The notes under the pieces are model-generated. The model ran no database searches. It was given only the letters and a program-made list of their open reading frames with translations, and had not been told where the DNA came from. A stretch of 64,000 nucleotides of DNA from JAJDIA01 sp031555145 (GTDB taxonomy: Bacteria > Bacteroidota > Bacteroidia > Bacteroidales > Tannerellaceae), in the NCBI GenBank assembly GCA_031555145.1, contig JAVBUR010000012.1, positions 7,223-71,222 of the forward strand, read 5' to 3'. The translations under genes were made by a program, and so were the position numbers. Below, piece after piece: positions 27,558 to 37,800 of this stretch; positions within the stretch are counted from its first letter, which is position 1; each line of letters opens with the position of its first letter.

Positions 27558-28157
27558 TTGGAAAAGAAGTCGAACATTGTTCCCCCGTCAGAAATTGACT
27601 CAGAACGAAATTTCGGTTCGTTCTATGAATCATACTATAAACGATTTTATCGTTATGCGTACTATTATGTAAACGATTCGGGAACGGCCGAAGATATTAC
27701 GCATGATGCGATTATATATTATTGGGAAAACAGGCGCAGATTATCGGCAGAAACGGATGCTTTAGGCTATATATTGCTGACGGTAAAGAATAAATGCCTA
27801 AATTGTTTAAAGCATCTACAGGTAGAATCAGAATATAATAAGAGCTATCTGGAGCTGTATGAATGGGAAGTGAAAGCCCGTATCATGACATTGGAAAATG
27901 AGAATTATTCGGAAATTTTCATGAAAGATATCATTGAAATCGTGACAAAATCTTTAGCCAAGCTTCCTAAACAAACACAGGATATTTTCAGAAAAAACCG
28001 CTTTGAATATAAATCAAGAAAAGAAATTGCCGCAGAAATGGGGGTATCAATACAAAAAATTGACTACCACATAAATAAGGCTAATAACCATTTATACAAA
28101 GACTTAAAAGATTACTATCCATTACTTATATTGTTTTTTCCACTATTTTCCAATTAA
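27558..28157 (+). CDS. ECF RNA polymerase sigma factor, FecI type
   Basis: 199 residues. Region 2 is recognisable (FYESYYKRFYRYAYYYVND then AEDITHDAIIYYWENR), as is region 4 (LPKQTQDIFRKNRFEYKSRKEIAAEMGVS). The start codon is TTG (27558); there is no in-frame ATG before region 2, and a stop occurs in frame at 27522. In Bacteroidales such factors are held by a FecR anti-sigma protein and released when a SusC receptor with an STN domain binds its glycan. All three partners are present here. Codon use is AT-rich, unlike the core genes to the left. A hydrophobic tail (LLILFFPLF) is unusual. Confidence 0.88.
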   Translation: MEKKSNIVPPSEIDSERNFGSFYESYYKRFYRYAYYYVNDSGTAEDITHDAIIYYWENRRRLSAETDALGYILLTVKNKCLNCLKHLQVESEYNKSYLELYEWEVKARIMTLENENYSEIFMKDIIEIVTKSLAKLPKQTQDIFRKNRFEYKSRKEIAAEMGVSIQKIDYHINKANNHLYKDLKDYYPLLILFFPLFSN

Positions 28158-28317
28158 TTTTTATAAGTACCTTGCCCTTCTCCCACAATTTATCACTATT
28201 GTTTTGGGGAGTGATGTCGATATGTGCATTTTCAAGAACCTTCCATTTTTGCTTACTATCTACACGGGCATAGATGTCCGTCAACCCCTGTAACTGACTA
28301 AATTCCAAACACTTCAA
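28126..28317 (-). CDS. Possible ORF remnant in the sigma/anti-sigma gap
   Basis: 63 codons antisense to the end of the sigma gene and the following gap. The translation has normal protein composition (YARVDSKQKWKVLENAH, then DITPQNNSDKLWEKGKVL) and no obvious homology that I recognise. The gap between sigma and FecR genes is 283 bp, longer than usual for such pairs, so this may be a fragment of inserted or decayed DNA rather than a working gene. Confidence 0.2.
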   Translation of the reverse strand: MKCLEFSQLQGLTDIYARVDSKQKWKVLENAHIDITPQNNSDKLWEKGKVLIKINWKIVEKTI

Positions 28318-28440
28318 AGAGTTATTTTAGATTTTAATGGGACAGGAATATGTTTTCTCAGAAAATTATTTCGTGAAGTTTGGGGTTTTGGGACTTTCGG
28401 TTGCTCTTATTATAGAACGATTGAAACGAACGAAATCGGA

Positions 28441-29373
28441 ATGAATATAGATCATCATATACTTTTACGTTACTTCTCCGGAGAGTCTTCGGAAGAGGAA
28501 AAGGAACAGATTCGCCAGTGGCTGGAAAGCGACGAGGCGAATAAGAAGAAATTTATCCGTGAACGGATTCGCTTTGATGCCTCTGTCGTTATTGGTGAAA
28601 ATGAAGATTTGGTTAGACCGGCTTCTTTAACGCGACGGATGATGATTAATTCACTGAAAGTAGCCTCTGTTGTATTGTTGCTGATTGGCTGCAGCTATTT
28701 TTACAATGCTTACCGGATGCGTGAATTGGGTGAACTCATGCAGGATATATATGTTCCGCCTGGTAGCCGGACATCGATTACATTATCAGAAGGATCTACC
28801 GTATGGCTGAATTCAAATACGACATTTAAATACCCCAGCCTTTTTAGTGATGAACGAATTGTGGAATTGGATGGGGAAGGTTTTTTCGAAATAGCAAAAG
28901 ATACCGACAAGCCCTTTATTGTACATACTGATAAATATAGCATAGAAGTACTGGGAACGAGCTTTAATTTAGAGTCGTATGATAACGGTTCTCATTTTGA
29001 GACTGCACTATTTACCGGAAAAGTGAAACTATTTAAGAATCAAGAGAATAGCGATACTGTTTTTTTGAGCGCGGGAGAAACAGCTACATTGATCAGAGAT
29101 GAACTTGTTATTTCTCCGACAAACTACAATCTGTACAGATGGAAGGAGGGCATTATTGTTATTGAAAACGAGTCATTTGAAGACATCATGGCTTTGTTTG
29201 AAAAGTATTTCGATCTGAAAATAGTAGTGCAGGTGGAGGAGGTGAAAGAACTGGGTTACTGGGGGAAATTCCGGATGGCGGATGGGATTGATCATGCGTT
29301 AAGGGTTTTGCAGAAAGACTTCAGTTTTACATACAAGCGAGAGGAGGATTCGAATATTATTTACATTTATTGA
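28441..29373 (+). CDS. FecR-type anti-sigma factor
   Basis: 310 residues. The cytoplasmic N-terminal domain (about 1-75; HILLRYFSGESSEEEKEQI, then RQWLESDEANKKKF) binds the sigma factor. A single transmembrane helix follows (about 76-92, SVVLLLIGCSYFY). The periplasmic FecR domain (about 100-200; IYVPPGSRTSITLSEGSTVWL and LDGEGFFEIAKD) is followed by a C-terminal STN-like receptor-contact domain (about 230-310, FEDIMALFEKYFDLKIVV). It should transmit the SusC binding state to the sigma factor. AT-rich, like the rest of the locus. Confidence 0.92.
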   Translation: MNIDHHILLRYFSGESSEEEKEQIRQWLESDEANKKKFIRERIRFDASVVIGENEDLVRPASLTRRMMINSLKVASVVLLLIGCSYFYNAYRMRELGELMQDIYVPPGSRTSITLSEGSTVWLNSNTTFKYPSLFSDERIVELDGEGFFEIAKDTDKPFIVHTDKYSIEVLGTSFNLESYDNGSHFETALFTGKVKLFKNQENSDTVFLSAGETATLIRDELVISPTNYNLYRWKEGIIVIENESFEDIMALFEKYFDLKIVVQVEEVKELGYWGKFRMADGIDHALRVLQKDFSFTYKREEDSNIIYIY

Positions 29374-29376
29374 GAT

Positions 29377-29404
29377 GTCACTTTCACCATTATGGGTGAG
29401 TGAC
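29377..29404 (+). other. Hairpin after the FecR gene
   Basis: GTCAC...CACC pairs with GGGTG...GTGAC around an ATTAT loop, with a small bulge, directly after the FecR stop. It may reduce read-through into susC. Confidence 0.35.
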
Positions 29405-29485
29405 TTACTGAATTTTCGGATCACTAGATAAAAATTATTAACAGTAACAACAGAATGCCTATGGACAAAAACAGTCTTTAAAAAT

Positions 29486-29517
29486 GAATCGGTAAATGCG
29501 TCAACACTTACCGATTC
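29486..29517 (+). other. Hairpin in the susC leader
   Basis: A 10-bp perfect stem, GAATCGGTAA/TTACCGATTC (29486-29495 with 29508-29517), with a 12-nt loop, 53 bp before the susC ATG. Possible leader structure or operator; no T-run follows. Confidence 0.4.
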
Positions 29518-29570
29518 CAAACAAGTACATGTGAAAATATACTTATTACTTACAAGTCAAATACAAAGAT

Positions 29571-32500
29571 ATGAAAAAAATCTTTTTATCAGGGGGGAGA
29601 TTGTCTGAAAACGATCAACCCAAACAACTATTTAGAATCATGAGGTTAACATTTTTTTTATTATTGACATTTGCCAGTTTTGCATTTGCGAACAATGCCA
29701 ATTCGCAAAATGCCAAGGTAAATTTGAACAAACAAAGCGCCATACTTAAAGATGTGCTGGAGGAGATAGAGAACCAGACGGATTATCTTTTTGTTTCGAA
29801 CCGAGATATTAACCTGGCGCAAAGAGTGTCCGTGCGCGCGAAAAATAAATCCGTACGGGAAGTCTTAGACCATATCCTCGGGGATACGGATTTATCCTAT
29901 ACAATGGAGGGTATCAATATTATCCTTTCAAGAAGAGAATCACAGGAAAGTGAGGCTGTTGCCCAACAAAAACGAACTATTACCGGAACGGTTACGGATG
30001 ACAGCGGAGAATCTATTATCGGAGCCAATATTACTGAAAGAGGAACTACGAATGGAACCATAACGGATCTCGACGGTCATTTTTCTCTTACGGTTGGTGA
30101 TCATGCTGTCCTAAAAATATCGTATATTGGTTATATCACTCAGGAGGTCACTGTCGGAAGTCAAAATAATCTGATAATCACCTTACACGAAGATACGCAG
30201 GCCTTGGGTGAAGTGATTGTAATCGGCTACGGTACGACCCGGAGAAAGGATTTTACCGGTTCTGTGTCTTCTGTCAAAATGGAAGATTCACCGATTGCAT
30301 TGCAGTCAAACCTAAATGCACTGGAAGCAATCAAGGGCAATGTCCCCGGTCTTGATATCGGTGCCACAAACGAAGCTGGAGGAACTCCATCCATGCAGAT
30401 TCGTGGACAGAAATCAATATCGGGATCAAATGATCCTTTGATTGTTTTGGATGGGGTTATTTACATGGGTAGTATCAATGATATTAACCCGAACGACATT
30501 GCTTCTTTTGATATCTTGAAAGATGCGACGTCAGCAGCTGCTTACGGTTCACGTTCGGCAAACGGAGTGATTATTATTACAACTAAAAAAGGCCGTATAG
30601 GCAAACCAGTCATCACATTGAATGCCAGTGGGAGTATGCAGACATGGCAGACCAGACCGGATCTGATGAACGGTGAACAGTGGTTGGCATCGGTTCTGGC
30701 ACGTAATAATTCAACGGATATGAGTTGGATGACTCCACAGGAAATAGCAAATATGGATGCAGGAAAAACAACCGACTGGATGGATGTTGTTACCCGCACC
30801 GGTTGGGTACAGGATTATCAGTTATCAGTTTCCGGAGCAGGAGAAAAAATGAACTATTATTTATCGACATCCTATTCTGATAATGAAGGAGTTGTTGTCG
30901 GAGATGACTGGAATCGTTTTTCTGTATTAGGAAAAGTTAATACGGATATAACAAGCTGGTTACAAATTGGGGTGGATGCTTCTTATACAAAAACAGATAA
31001 ATCCGGTATTAGGGCTGATTTAAACAGGGCGGCAACAGCCAATCCATTTGCTGTTAATTATCGGGATGAAGCGAATAAATTACTGGAGAGATTCCCTTAT
31101 ACACAGTCTCTTAATCATCCATTGTGGGATACGGAAGAAGCTGGCGTAAGAGATAATATAGATAAAAATGATAATTTTCGTCTGAATGCGTATGCGGTTG
31201 TCAAATTACCGTGGGTAGAAGGATTAAGTTACCGTTTTAATTATACGGCAAATCAGACAAATGATGAGTATGGTAATTTTTACTATGAATCTTATTATGT
31301 AAAAGAGGGCGCTTATAATGATGAAACGCGATACTCACCGGCTACTTATCAAAGCCTGTTAAGCAACGCGAACGGAAATCTTCGGGAAAGAACGAGAACC
31401 AGCTGGTTAGTTGATAACATTCTGAATTATAAGCGAACGTTTGGAAGGCATTCGGTTGATTTGACCGCTGTAGCTACACGTGACCGTTTGACATGGGTAT
31501 CAGAGAAAATTTCCGGTTCAAATTTTTCAGCCAATGGTAATACCACACTTGGTATCAATGGACTTCATTACGCGACTGTGCAGAAAATTGATCTGTCTAA
31601 TAACTCTGATGGGATGTATAATTATCAACGTTCAAACATCGGTTACCTCGGGCGCATCAATTATTCATTTGATGACCGTTATTTCTTTACCGGTTCTTAT
31701 CGTCGGGATGGAGCCTCCGTATTTGGTATGAATAATAAATGGGGTGATTTCTGGGCTTTTGGTGGAGCGTGGAATATAACAAACGAATCTTTTATGGAAA
31801 ATATGGTAGATGCTATATTGAACAATTTGAAGGTCAAATTATCGTGGGGAAAAAACGGTAATCAGGGATTAGAGCCGTATGGAACATTGTCTACGGTAAT
31901 AAACGGATCTTCAAGCGGTATTCGATATGAATTTGGTGACAGCAAAATCCTGTACGGTTTAAATACAAATGCGTTAGGAAATGCTGATTTAGGATGGGAG
32001 TCGACAGAGTCCTGGAATATCGGGTTAGAATCAGCCTGGTTAAACAACCGGTTGTTCGTGGATGTAGATATGTATTTTTCTAAGACGACCGACCAGATTT
32101 TTACGCGGAATATACCGGTTATGACTGGCTTTAAGACGATGAAGTCATCCATGGGACAAGTTGATAATCGAGGCATAGAGGTGAATGTTCGTTCTGTAAA
32201 TATTACACAACAAGATTTCCAGTGGACAACGGGACTTACTTTCTGGCTGAATCGTAATAAGTTGGTTCATCTGTATGGAGATGACCTGAACGGTGATGGA
32301 AAAGAAGACGATGATATTTCTAATAGCCGGTTTATCGGGAAGCCTTTAGGCTCTATTTATGGATATGTTCAGGACGGCATTGTACAGGAAAGCGATATAG
32401 AATATATGTCGAAAAACGGAGTAGTTGCCGGAACTCCCAAATATAAGGATCTGGACGGAGACGGTGCGATAACTTCGGAAGACCGTGATATTTTGGGATA

Positions 32501-32978
32501 TGCATCGCCTAACTTCCGATTGAATATGAGTAATTCGGTGACGTATAAGAATTGGGATTTGTATGTGATGCTTGCCGGAACTTTCGGTGGCGGAGGTTAT
32601 TACCTGAAGTCTAATGCGTCAGCTTATATGACGAGTGGCTCCAGTTTATTTAATTCGAATGGAATATACATTCCGTGGTGGACTACTGAAAATCAAAGTA
32701 ATAAATATCCTTCGGCGACATTTACCGGAGATAACCGGTTCCAAGGACTTCAGAATCGTGCTTTTGTACGTGTTCAGGATATCACATTATCGTATACATT
32801 CCGCGAAGACTGGGTGAAAAGAACAAAAATTGATCGACTGAAAATTTTCCTGACAGCTAAAAACCTGGCAACATTTACCAACTGGGAAGGAGGCGACCCG
32901 GAAGTCGGAGTAGCTGTTCGTGATAATACACCATCGGCATTAACATCATATTCGCTGGGATTGAATATTAGTTTTTAA
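29571..32978 (+). CDS. SusC-like TonB-dependent outer-membrane receptor with STN domain
   Basis: 1135 residues. The signal peptide lies inside an extended N terminus (about 24-44, ending FANNANSQ). Then come an STN domain (about 47-115, LKDVLEEIENQTDYLFVSNRD), a carboxypeptidase-regulatory-like domain (about 135-215, TITGTVTDDSGESIIGANI), the TonB box/plug (VIVIGYGTTRRKDFTGSVSS and DATSAAAYGSRSANGVI) and a large beta-barrel ending in LGLNISF. It imports oligosaccharides bound by the SusD partner, driven by TonB. The STN domain makes it a signalling receptor for the FecR/ECF pair upstream. The SusD gene starts 10 bp after its stop. Confidence 0.95.
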   Translation: MKKIFLSGGRLSENDQPKQLFRIMRLTFFLLLTFASFAFANNANSQNAKVNLNKQSAILKDVLEEIENQTDYLFVSNRDINLAQRVSVRAKNKSVREVLDHILGDTDLSYTMEGINIILSRRESQESEAVAQQKRTITGTVTDDSGESIIGANITERGTTNGTITDLDGHFSLTVGDHAVLKISYIGYITQEVTVGSQNNLIITLHEDTQALGEVIVIGYGTTRRKDFTGSVSSVKMEDSPIALQSNLNALEAIKGNVPGLDIGATNEAGGTPSMQIRGQKSISGSNDPLIVLDGVIYMGSINDINPNDIASFDILKDATSAAAYGSRSANGVIIITTKKGRIGKPVITLNASGSMQTWQTRPDLMNGEQWLASVLARNNSTDMSWMTPQEIANMDAGKTTDWMDVVTRTGWVQDYQLSVSGAGEKMNYYLSTSYSDNEGVVVGDDWNRFSVLGKVNTDITSWLQIGVDASYTKTDKSGIRADLNRAATANPFAVNYRDEANKLLERFPYTQSLNHPLWDTEEAGVRDNIDKNDNFRLNAYAVVKLPWVEGLSYRFNYTANQTNDEYGNFYYESYYVKEGAYNDETRYSPATYQSLLSNANGNLRERTRTSWLVDNILNYKRTFGRHSVDLTAVATRDRLTWVSEKISGSNFSANGNTTLGINGLHYATVQKIDLSNNSDGMYNYQRSNIGYLGRINYSFDDRYFFTGSYRRDGASVFGMNNKWGDFWAFGGAWNITNESFMENMVDAILNNLKVKLSWGKNGNQGLEPYGTLSTVINGSSSGIRYEFGDSKILYGLNTNALGNADLGWESTESWNIGLESAWLNNRLFVDVDMYFSKTTDQIFTRNIPVMTGFKTMKSSMGQVDNRGIEVNVRSVNITQQDFQWTTGLTFWLNRNKLVHLYGDDLNGDGKEDDDISNSRFIGKPLGSIYGYVQDGIVQESDIEYMSKNGVVAGTPKYKDLDGDGAITSEDRDILGYASPNFRLNMSNSVTYKNWDLYVMLAGTFGGGGYYLKSNASAYMTSGSSLFNSNGIYIPWWTTENQSNKYPSATFTGDNRFQGLQNRAFVRVQDITLSYTFREDWVKRTKIDRLKIFLTAKNLATFTNWEGGDPEVGVAVRDNTPSALTSYSLGLNISF

Positions 32979-32988
32979 TCTTTTATAA

Positions 32989-34785
32989 ATGATACATATG
33001 AAACAAAATATATTAAAACTAAGTATAGGATTCTGTCTATCTGTCTTTGTATTGACCGGATGTAACGATTCCGATTTTCTGACGGAAAAGCCAAAAGCTT
33101 TTTATACGACGGATAATGCTTTCTCTACTTCAGAACAGGTAGACCAGGCATTAATCGCCTGCTATTCCCATATTCGGGCAATGTACTGTATGACTGAAGA
33201 AAGTATGGCATCGTTTGCTTTTCGTGGTGGTAATGGTACGGATATGTATGATGTCGCCACGATCCGAAGAAGTAATCGGTTTAATGATTATGGCATCATT
33301 ACAACGGAGCATGATGTATTTTATACAAACTATTCGCATTGGTACCAGTTGATAGCTAAAGCAAATTTGGCATTATACGCAGCGGAGTTGCCTCAGATAG
33401 CATGGGCGTCACAACAGGACAAAGCCTATGCAATAGCGCAGGCTCGTTTCTTCAGGGCTTGGTGTTATCGTAATCTGGGAGAATTATATGGTGGTGTACC
33501 TCTTGTCACGGAAATCACGACGACTCCGCATTATGATTTTGTGCGAACTCCACGCATTGAAACATACCAGTTTGCAATAGACGAGCTTGAAGCGGTTTTA
33601 AACGATCTGCCAGAAACGACTCCTTCACCGGGGCGTATCGTTCGTGGTGCGGCACAGCATACTTTGTGCCAGCTATATCTTGATAAAGGGCTTACTCTGG
33701 AGGAAGAAGGGAAAAGTGGTGATGCGCAAACTGCATACAATCGATCTGTTGAATATGGAAATATTTTGATAGACGGTTCGGCATATAGCCTAATGACCGA
33801 ACGGTTCGGTTCTCGCAAAAACGAGAACCCTGATTTCTATTATGCAAATACGGTGGCGGAACAAATCCCAAGTCGTTTGTATTCTGCAGCAGGGGTCGTT
33901 ATGGAAGGTAATGTTATTTGGGATATGTTCCAGGAAGGAAACCAAAATTATCAGCAAGGGAACAAGGAAGCAATTTGGGTCGCTCAAATTGATTATGCTG
34001 CATACAAAACAGAGGACGGATCTTCTAAATTGCAGTATTCGCGTGTGTTTGGTCCCGTATTTAGAGATCCGATGTCTTCTATTTGCTTTGGCGCTATGGA
34101 AGATGTCGGTGGACGCGGGATCGTGCAGGTGATGCCGACCATGTATACCCGTGACGTTATCTATGAGGAGAAATGGGCGGATGATTTGCGTAATTCAGAC
34201 GCAGTATTTCGTAGAACGTTTTTGGGGAATGTCTCCACTTCGGAATATTTTGGAAAAGCTATTCCCTGGAGTGTTCTTTATCGTAACGGACAAGGTACGG
34301 ATGCTGTAAATACGGCGAAGACACAAGTTTTCCCTGTTTCATGCAAGATTGCTACTGATAAATATACCGGTATTTCAGATGGAGAAAACCGTAGTAATTT
34401 GTTCCGCGATGAATATATTATTCGTCTATCGGAAACGATTCTGTTACGTGCCGAAGCAAAAATGCGTTCAGGAAATAATGCAGGCGCTGCGGCAGATATT
34501 AATTTGCTGCGTGCTCGTGCTAAATGCGGTTATATGGTTACGGCGAAGGATGTAAGTGTAGATCTGATTTTGGATGAACGCGCCCGTGAATTAGTATACG
34601 AAGAAACACGTTGGAATACGTTGCTTCGTATGGGAGGAGCCATAGCAGTTGATCGAATAAAGAAGTATGCTTATTGGGATGACCCGCGTAATACATTAAC
34701 AAAGAACTTTAATCTGTGGCCGATTCCACAAACGGTCATTGATACGAATAAAGATGTGATTATCGAGCAAAACCCCGGATGGTAG
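32989..34785 (+). CDS. SusD/RagB-like nutrient-binding lipoprotein
   Basis: 598 residues. The lipoprotein signal ends VLTGC (Cys25), followed by DSDFLTEKPKAFYTT, typical of SusD N termini. TPR-like helices include ARFFRAWCYRNLGELYGGVPLV, and the C-terminal region has RLSETILLRAEAKMRSGN and LDERARELVYEETRW, all family hallmarks. It caps the SusC barrel at the cell surface and delivers the glycan. The start could be Met4 (base 32998). GH106 follows 21 bp downstream. Confidence 0.95.
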   Translation: MIHMKQNILKLSIGFCLSVFVLTGCNDSDFLTEKPKAFYTTDNAFSTSEQVDQALIACYSHIRAMYCMTEESMASFAFRGGNGTDMYDVATIRRSNRFNDYGIITTEHDVFYTNYSHWYQLIAKANLALYAAELPQIAWASQQDKAYAIAQARFFRAWCYRNLGELYGGVPLVTEITTTPHYDFVRTPRIETYQFAIDELEAVLNDLPETTPSPGRIVRGAAQHTLCQLYLDKGLTLEEEGKSGDAQTAYNRSVEYGNILIDGSAYSLMTERFGSRKNENPDFYYANTVAEQIPSRLYSAAGVVMEGNVIWDMFQEGNQNYQQGNKEAIWVAQIDYAAYKTEDGSSKLQYSRVFGPVFRDPMSSICFGAMEDVGGRGIVQVMPTMYTRDVIYEEKWADDLRNSDAVFRRTFLGNVSTSEYFGKAIPWSVLYRNGQGTDAVNTAKTQVFPVSCKIATDKYTGISDGENRSNLFRDEYIIRLSETILLRAEAKMRSGNNAGAAADINLLRARAKCGYMVTAKDVSVDLILDERARELVYEETRWNTLLRMGGAIAVDRIKKYAYWDDPRNTLTKNFNLWPIPQTVIDTNKDVIIEQNPGW

Positions 34786-34806
34786 TATGATTTGTGATTA
34801 TTACAC

Positions 34807-37800
34807 ATGAAAATTATACTATTCTTTTTAGTTTGGATTATGTTGTTGGGCCGCGTAGCGCCCAACAACAATTCCATGAAATCACAGTCCGAACACGGAT
34901 CGGATGGGTTTTTACCTGATTTTACGACTTCTTCCGATCTGGAGACAGATTTCCTTTCTCCGCCTGATTATGCGAAACCTCGTGTTTATTGGTGGTGGTT
35001 AGAAGGGAGTATTTCCAAAAAAGGAATACTGTTTGACTTGATGGAAATGAAAAAGGCGGGTATTCAGGGGGCGATCATTTTTGACGCCGGTTCATCCTCA
35101 TACGCCAATATGAGAAAAACAGCGCCAGGGCCTGTGTTTATGAGCGACGAATGGAGAGATTTGTTTACGTATGCCTGTATAGTTGCAGATAGTCTTGATA
35201 TGGAAATCAGTCTGAATATTGGCAGTGGTTGGAACGATGGAGGGCCATGGGTTACACCGGAGGAAGCTTCCCAAAAGATGGTCTGGAGTGAATTAACGGT
35301 ACAAGGGCCTAAGCTAATATCAGAAAAGTTGCCTATGCCCGAAGGATTACTGGAGGATAAGCAGGACGGGAAGCCTTATTACAATCCGATAGCAGTATTG
35401 GCGGTAAAAGAGACGCTCAACAGCGAATCGGTAAAACCGCTTGAAAATATGGATATTAAAGCTGTCCATTCGATTCGAATTCCTAAAACAGCGAACGGGC
35501 TGGGTTTTGACTGGGATATTTTCATGAAGGAGGAACCTTCGCAGGAAGGCGATTGTAATGCTTTTCTGAAAGATGTAATTGATATAACCAATAAGGTCGA
35601 TGCTGATGGGAACATCAACTGGCAAGTTCCGGAAGGCAAATACATTATCATGCGTTTTGGTTATACCGGTACTGGTATAAAGGTTTCGACTCATAGCCCT
35701 GGAGGTGGCGGATGGGCAATTGATTATATGAGCAAAGAAGCAATGGATTTGCAATATGATAATACAGTCAGCATACTCCTTCAGGATTTAAGGCAGGCCG
35801 GTTCAAAAAGCCTGAAATATTTTCATGATGACAGCTGGGAACTTGGCGCTGCAAACTGGACACATCAATTTGATTTTCTTTTTGAAAAAGCAAACGGATA
35901 TAATATCATTCGTTATTTGCCGGTTTTAACCGGGCGGATTATTGAAAGTCGCGAGATCTCTAATCGGTTTTTGTATGATTTCAGACGAACGATCGCAGAT
36001 CTTATCTGGGAAAACCATTACAAGCATTTCCGCGACCGGGCAGATGCAGACGGATGCGGTATCCATTCGGAAAGTGGAGGTCCTCATCCGGCTCCGATTG
36101 ATGCGCTGAAAAATGTTGGTTTGAATACTATTCCAATGGGTGAATTCTGGATACGCGCCAATACGCATCGGATTACTCCCGAAAGCCGTCTGTATGTAAA
36201 ACAACCGGCATCGGCGGCACATATATACGGAAAGCGTTTTGTTCAGGCTGAAGGTCCGACAAGTATCGGGCCACACTGGGAAGAAGATTTTGCTTATATG
36301 AAACCGACCTTAGACAGAGTATATTGTGAGGGACTGAATCGCTTAGTCATACATACCTATACACACTCTCCCGAAGAGGCCGGAATTCCTGGAAATGAAT
36401 ATTTTGCCGGAACACATTTCAACCCGAATGTAACATGGTGGAAACAAGCGCCAGCTTTTCTGGCATGGAACAGCCGTATTTCTTTTATGTTGTCACAAGG
36501 TTTGTTTGTCGGAGATGTCTGTTTTTACTATGGAGATAATACTCCGAATCAAGTACCCTTGAAACATGTTTATGAAGGTTTGGGAGAAGGGTACGATTAT
36601 GACGTCTGCAATACGGAAGTGATATTGGAGCGAATGACGACACGTGACGGAAAGATTTATCTTCCGGATGGCATGAGTTATGAAGTGTTGGTCTTACCGG
36701 AACGCATAGGTATTAACCCAAAAGTCCTGTCAAAGCTGGAGCAGTTAGTGAAAGACGGCGCTACCATTATAGGGCCGAGACCAGAGACATCGGTGGGATT
36801 GCGTGGTGATGAAGAGGCTGTTAAGAAAGTCAAAAAGACTACCGAGGCAATGTGGGGAGAAGATGGAAAGGAAAAAAACTCTTCTATGCGTAAAATAGCT
36901 TATGGCAAAGGTTTTGTCTGTACTGGTACGAATATTAGAAGCATTCTTTCCGAGAAGGGAATACAGCCTGACTTCTTGTATCAGAGTAGTCGGCCGGAAG
37001 CGCTTGTCGACTATATCCACCGGCATACCGACGATGCGGATATCTATTACATAGTAAACAGAAACGAACGGCCTGAATATATTCATGCGTCTTTTCGTGT
37101 GGCTTCCAAAGTTCCTGAGTTATGGGACCCTGTTACCGGTGAAATTGTGGACTGTCCAGTGTATTCTTCTGGAGGCGATAAGGTTTCAATACCTATGTTT
37201 TTAGAGCCGTTCGGATCCGTACTGGTTGTTTTTAGAAAAAAAACCGGTATTCATTACGAACAGATGCTTTGGAATGGTAATAACTTATTCCCAGCACTAC
37301 CTGTAGATACATTTTGTACAGTTCCGTTTATACCACAAACCGGTGGTGGCTTGTTATTTGTTCATCCGGGTGAGTATTCACTGACTCTGTCAACCGGCGA
37401 AGAAGAAACAATATCGGTGGGCGAATGTCCTGAAATAAAAATCAATACCCCATGGGACGTGTCATTTGATCCGTTATGGGGCGGGCCGGAACATATTGTT
37501 TTTGAAGAACTCACACTCTGGAATACACATAAAGAGCCGGGAATCCGTTACTATTCAGGAACTGCAGTTTATCGCAATACCTTTGAAATATCTTCCGGGC
37601 AGATTGAAAACAAACGGGCCTATCTGGATCTGGGTGAAATGTATAATCTTGCGGAGGTTTATGTGAATGGAAAAACGGCAGGTGTGTGGTGGCAACCTCC
37701 TTTTTCCAGAGATATTACCGGACTTTTGGAGAATGGAATGAATAAAATTGAAATAAAAGTAGTTAATTTGTGGCCTAACCGGATTATCGGAGATAACTTT

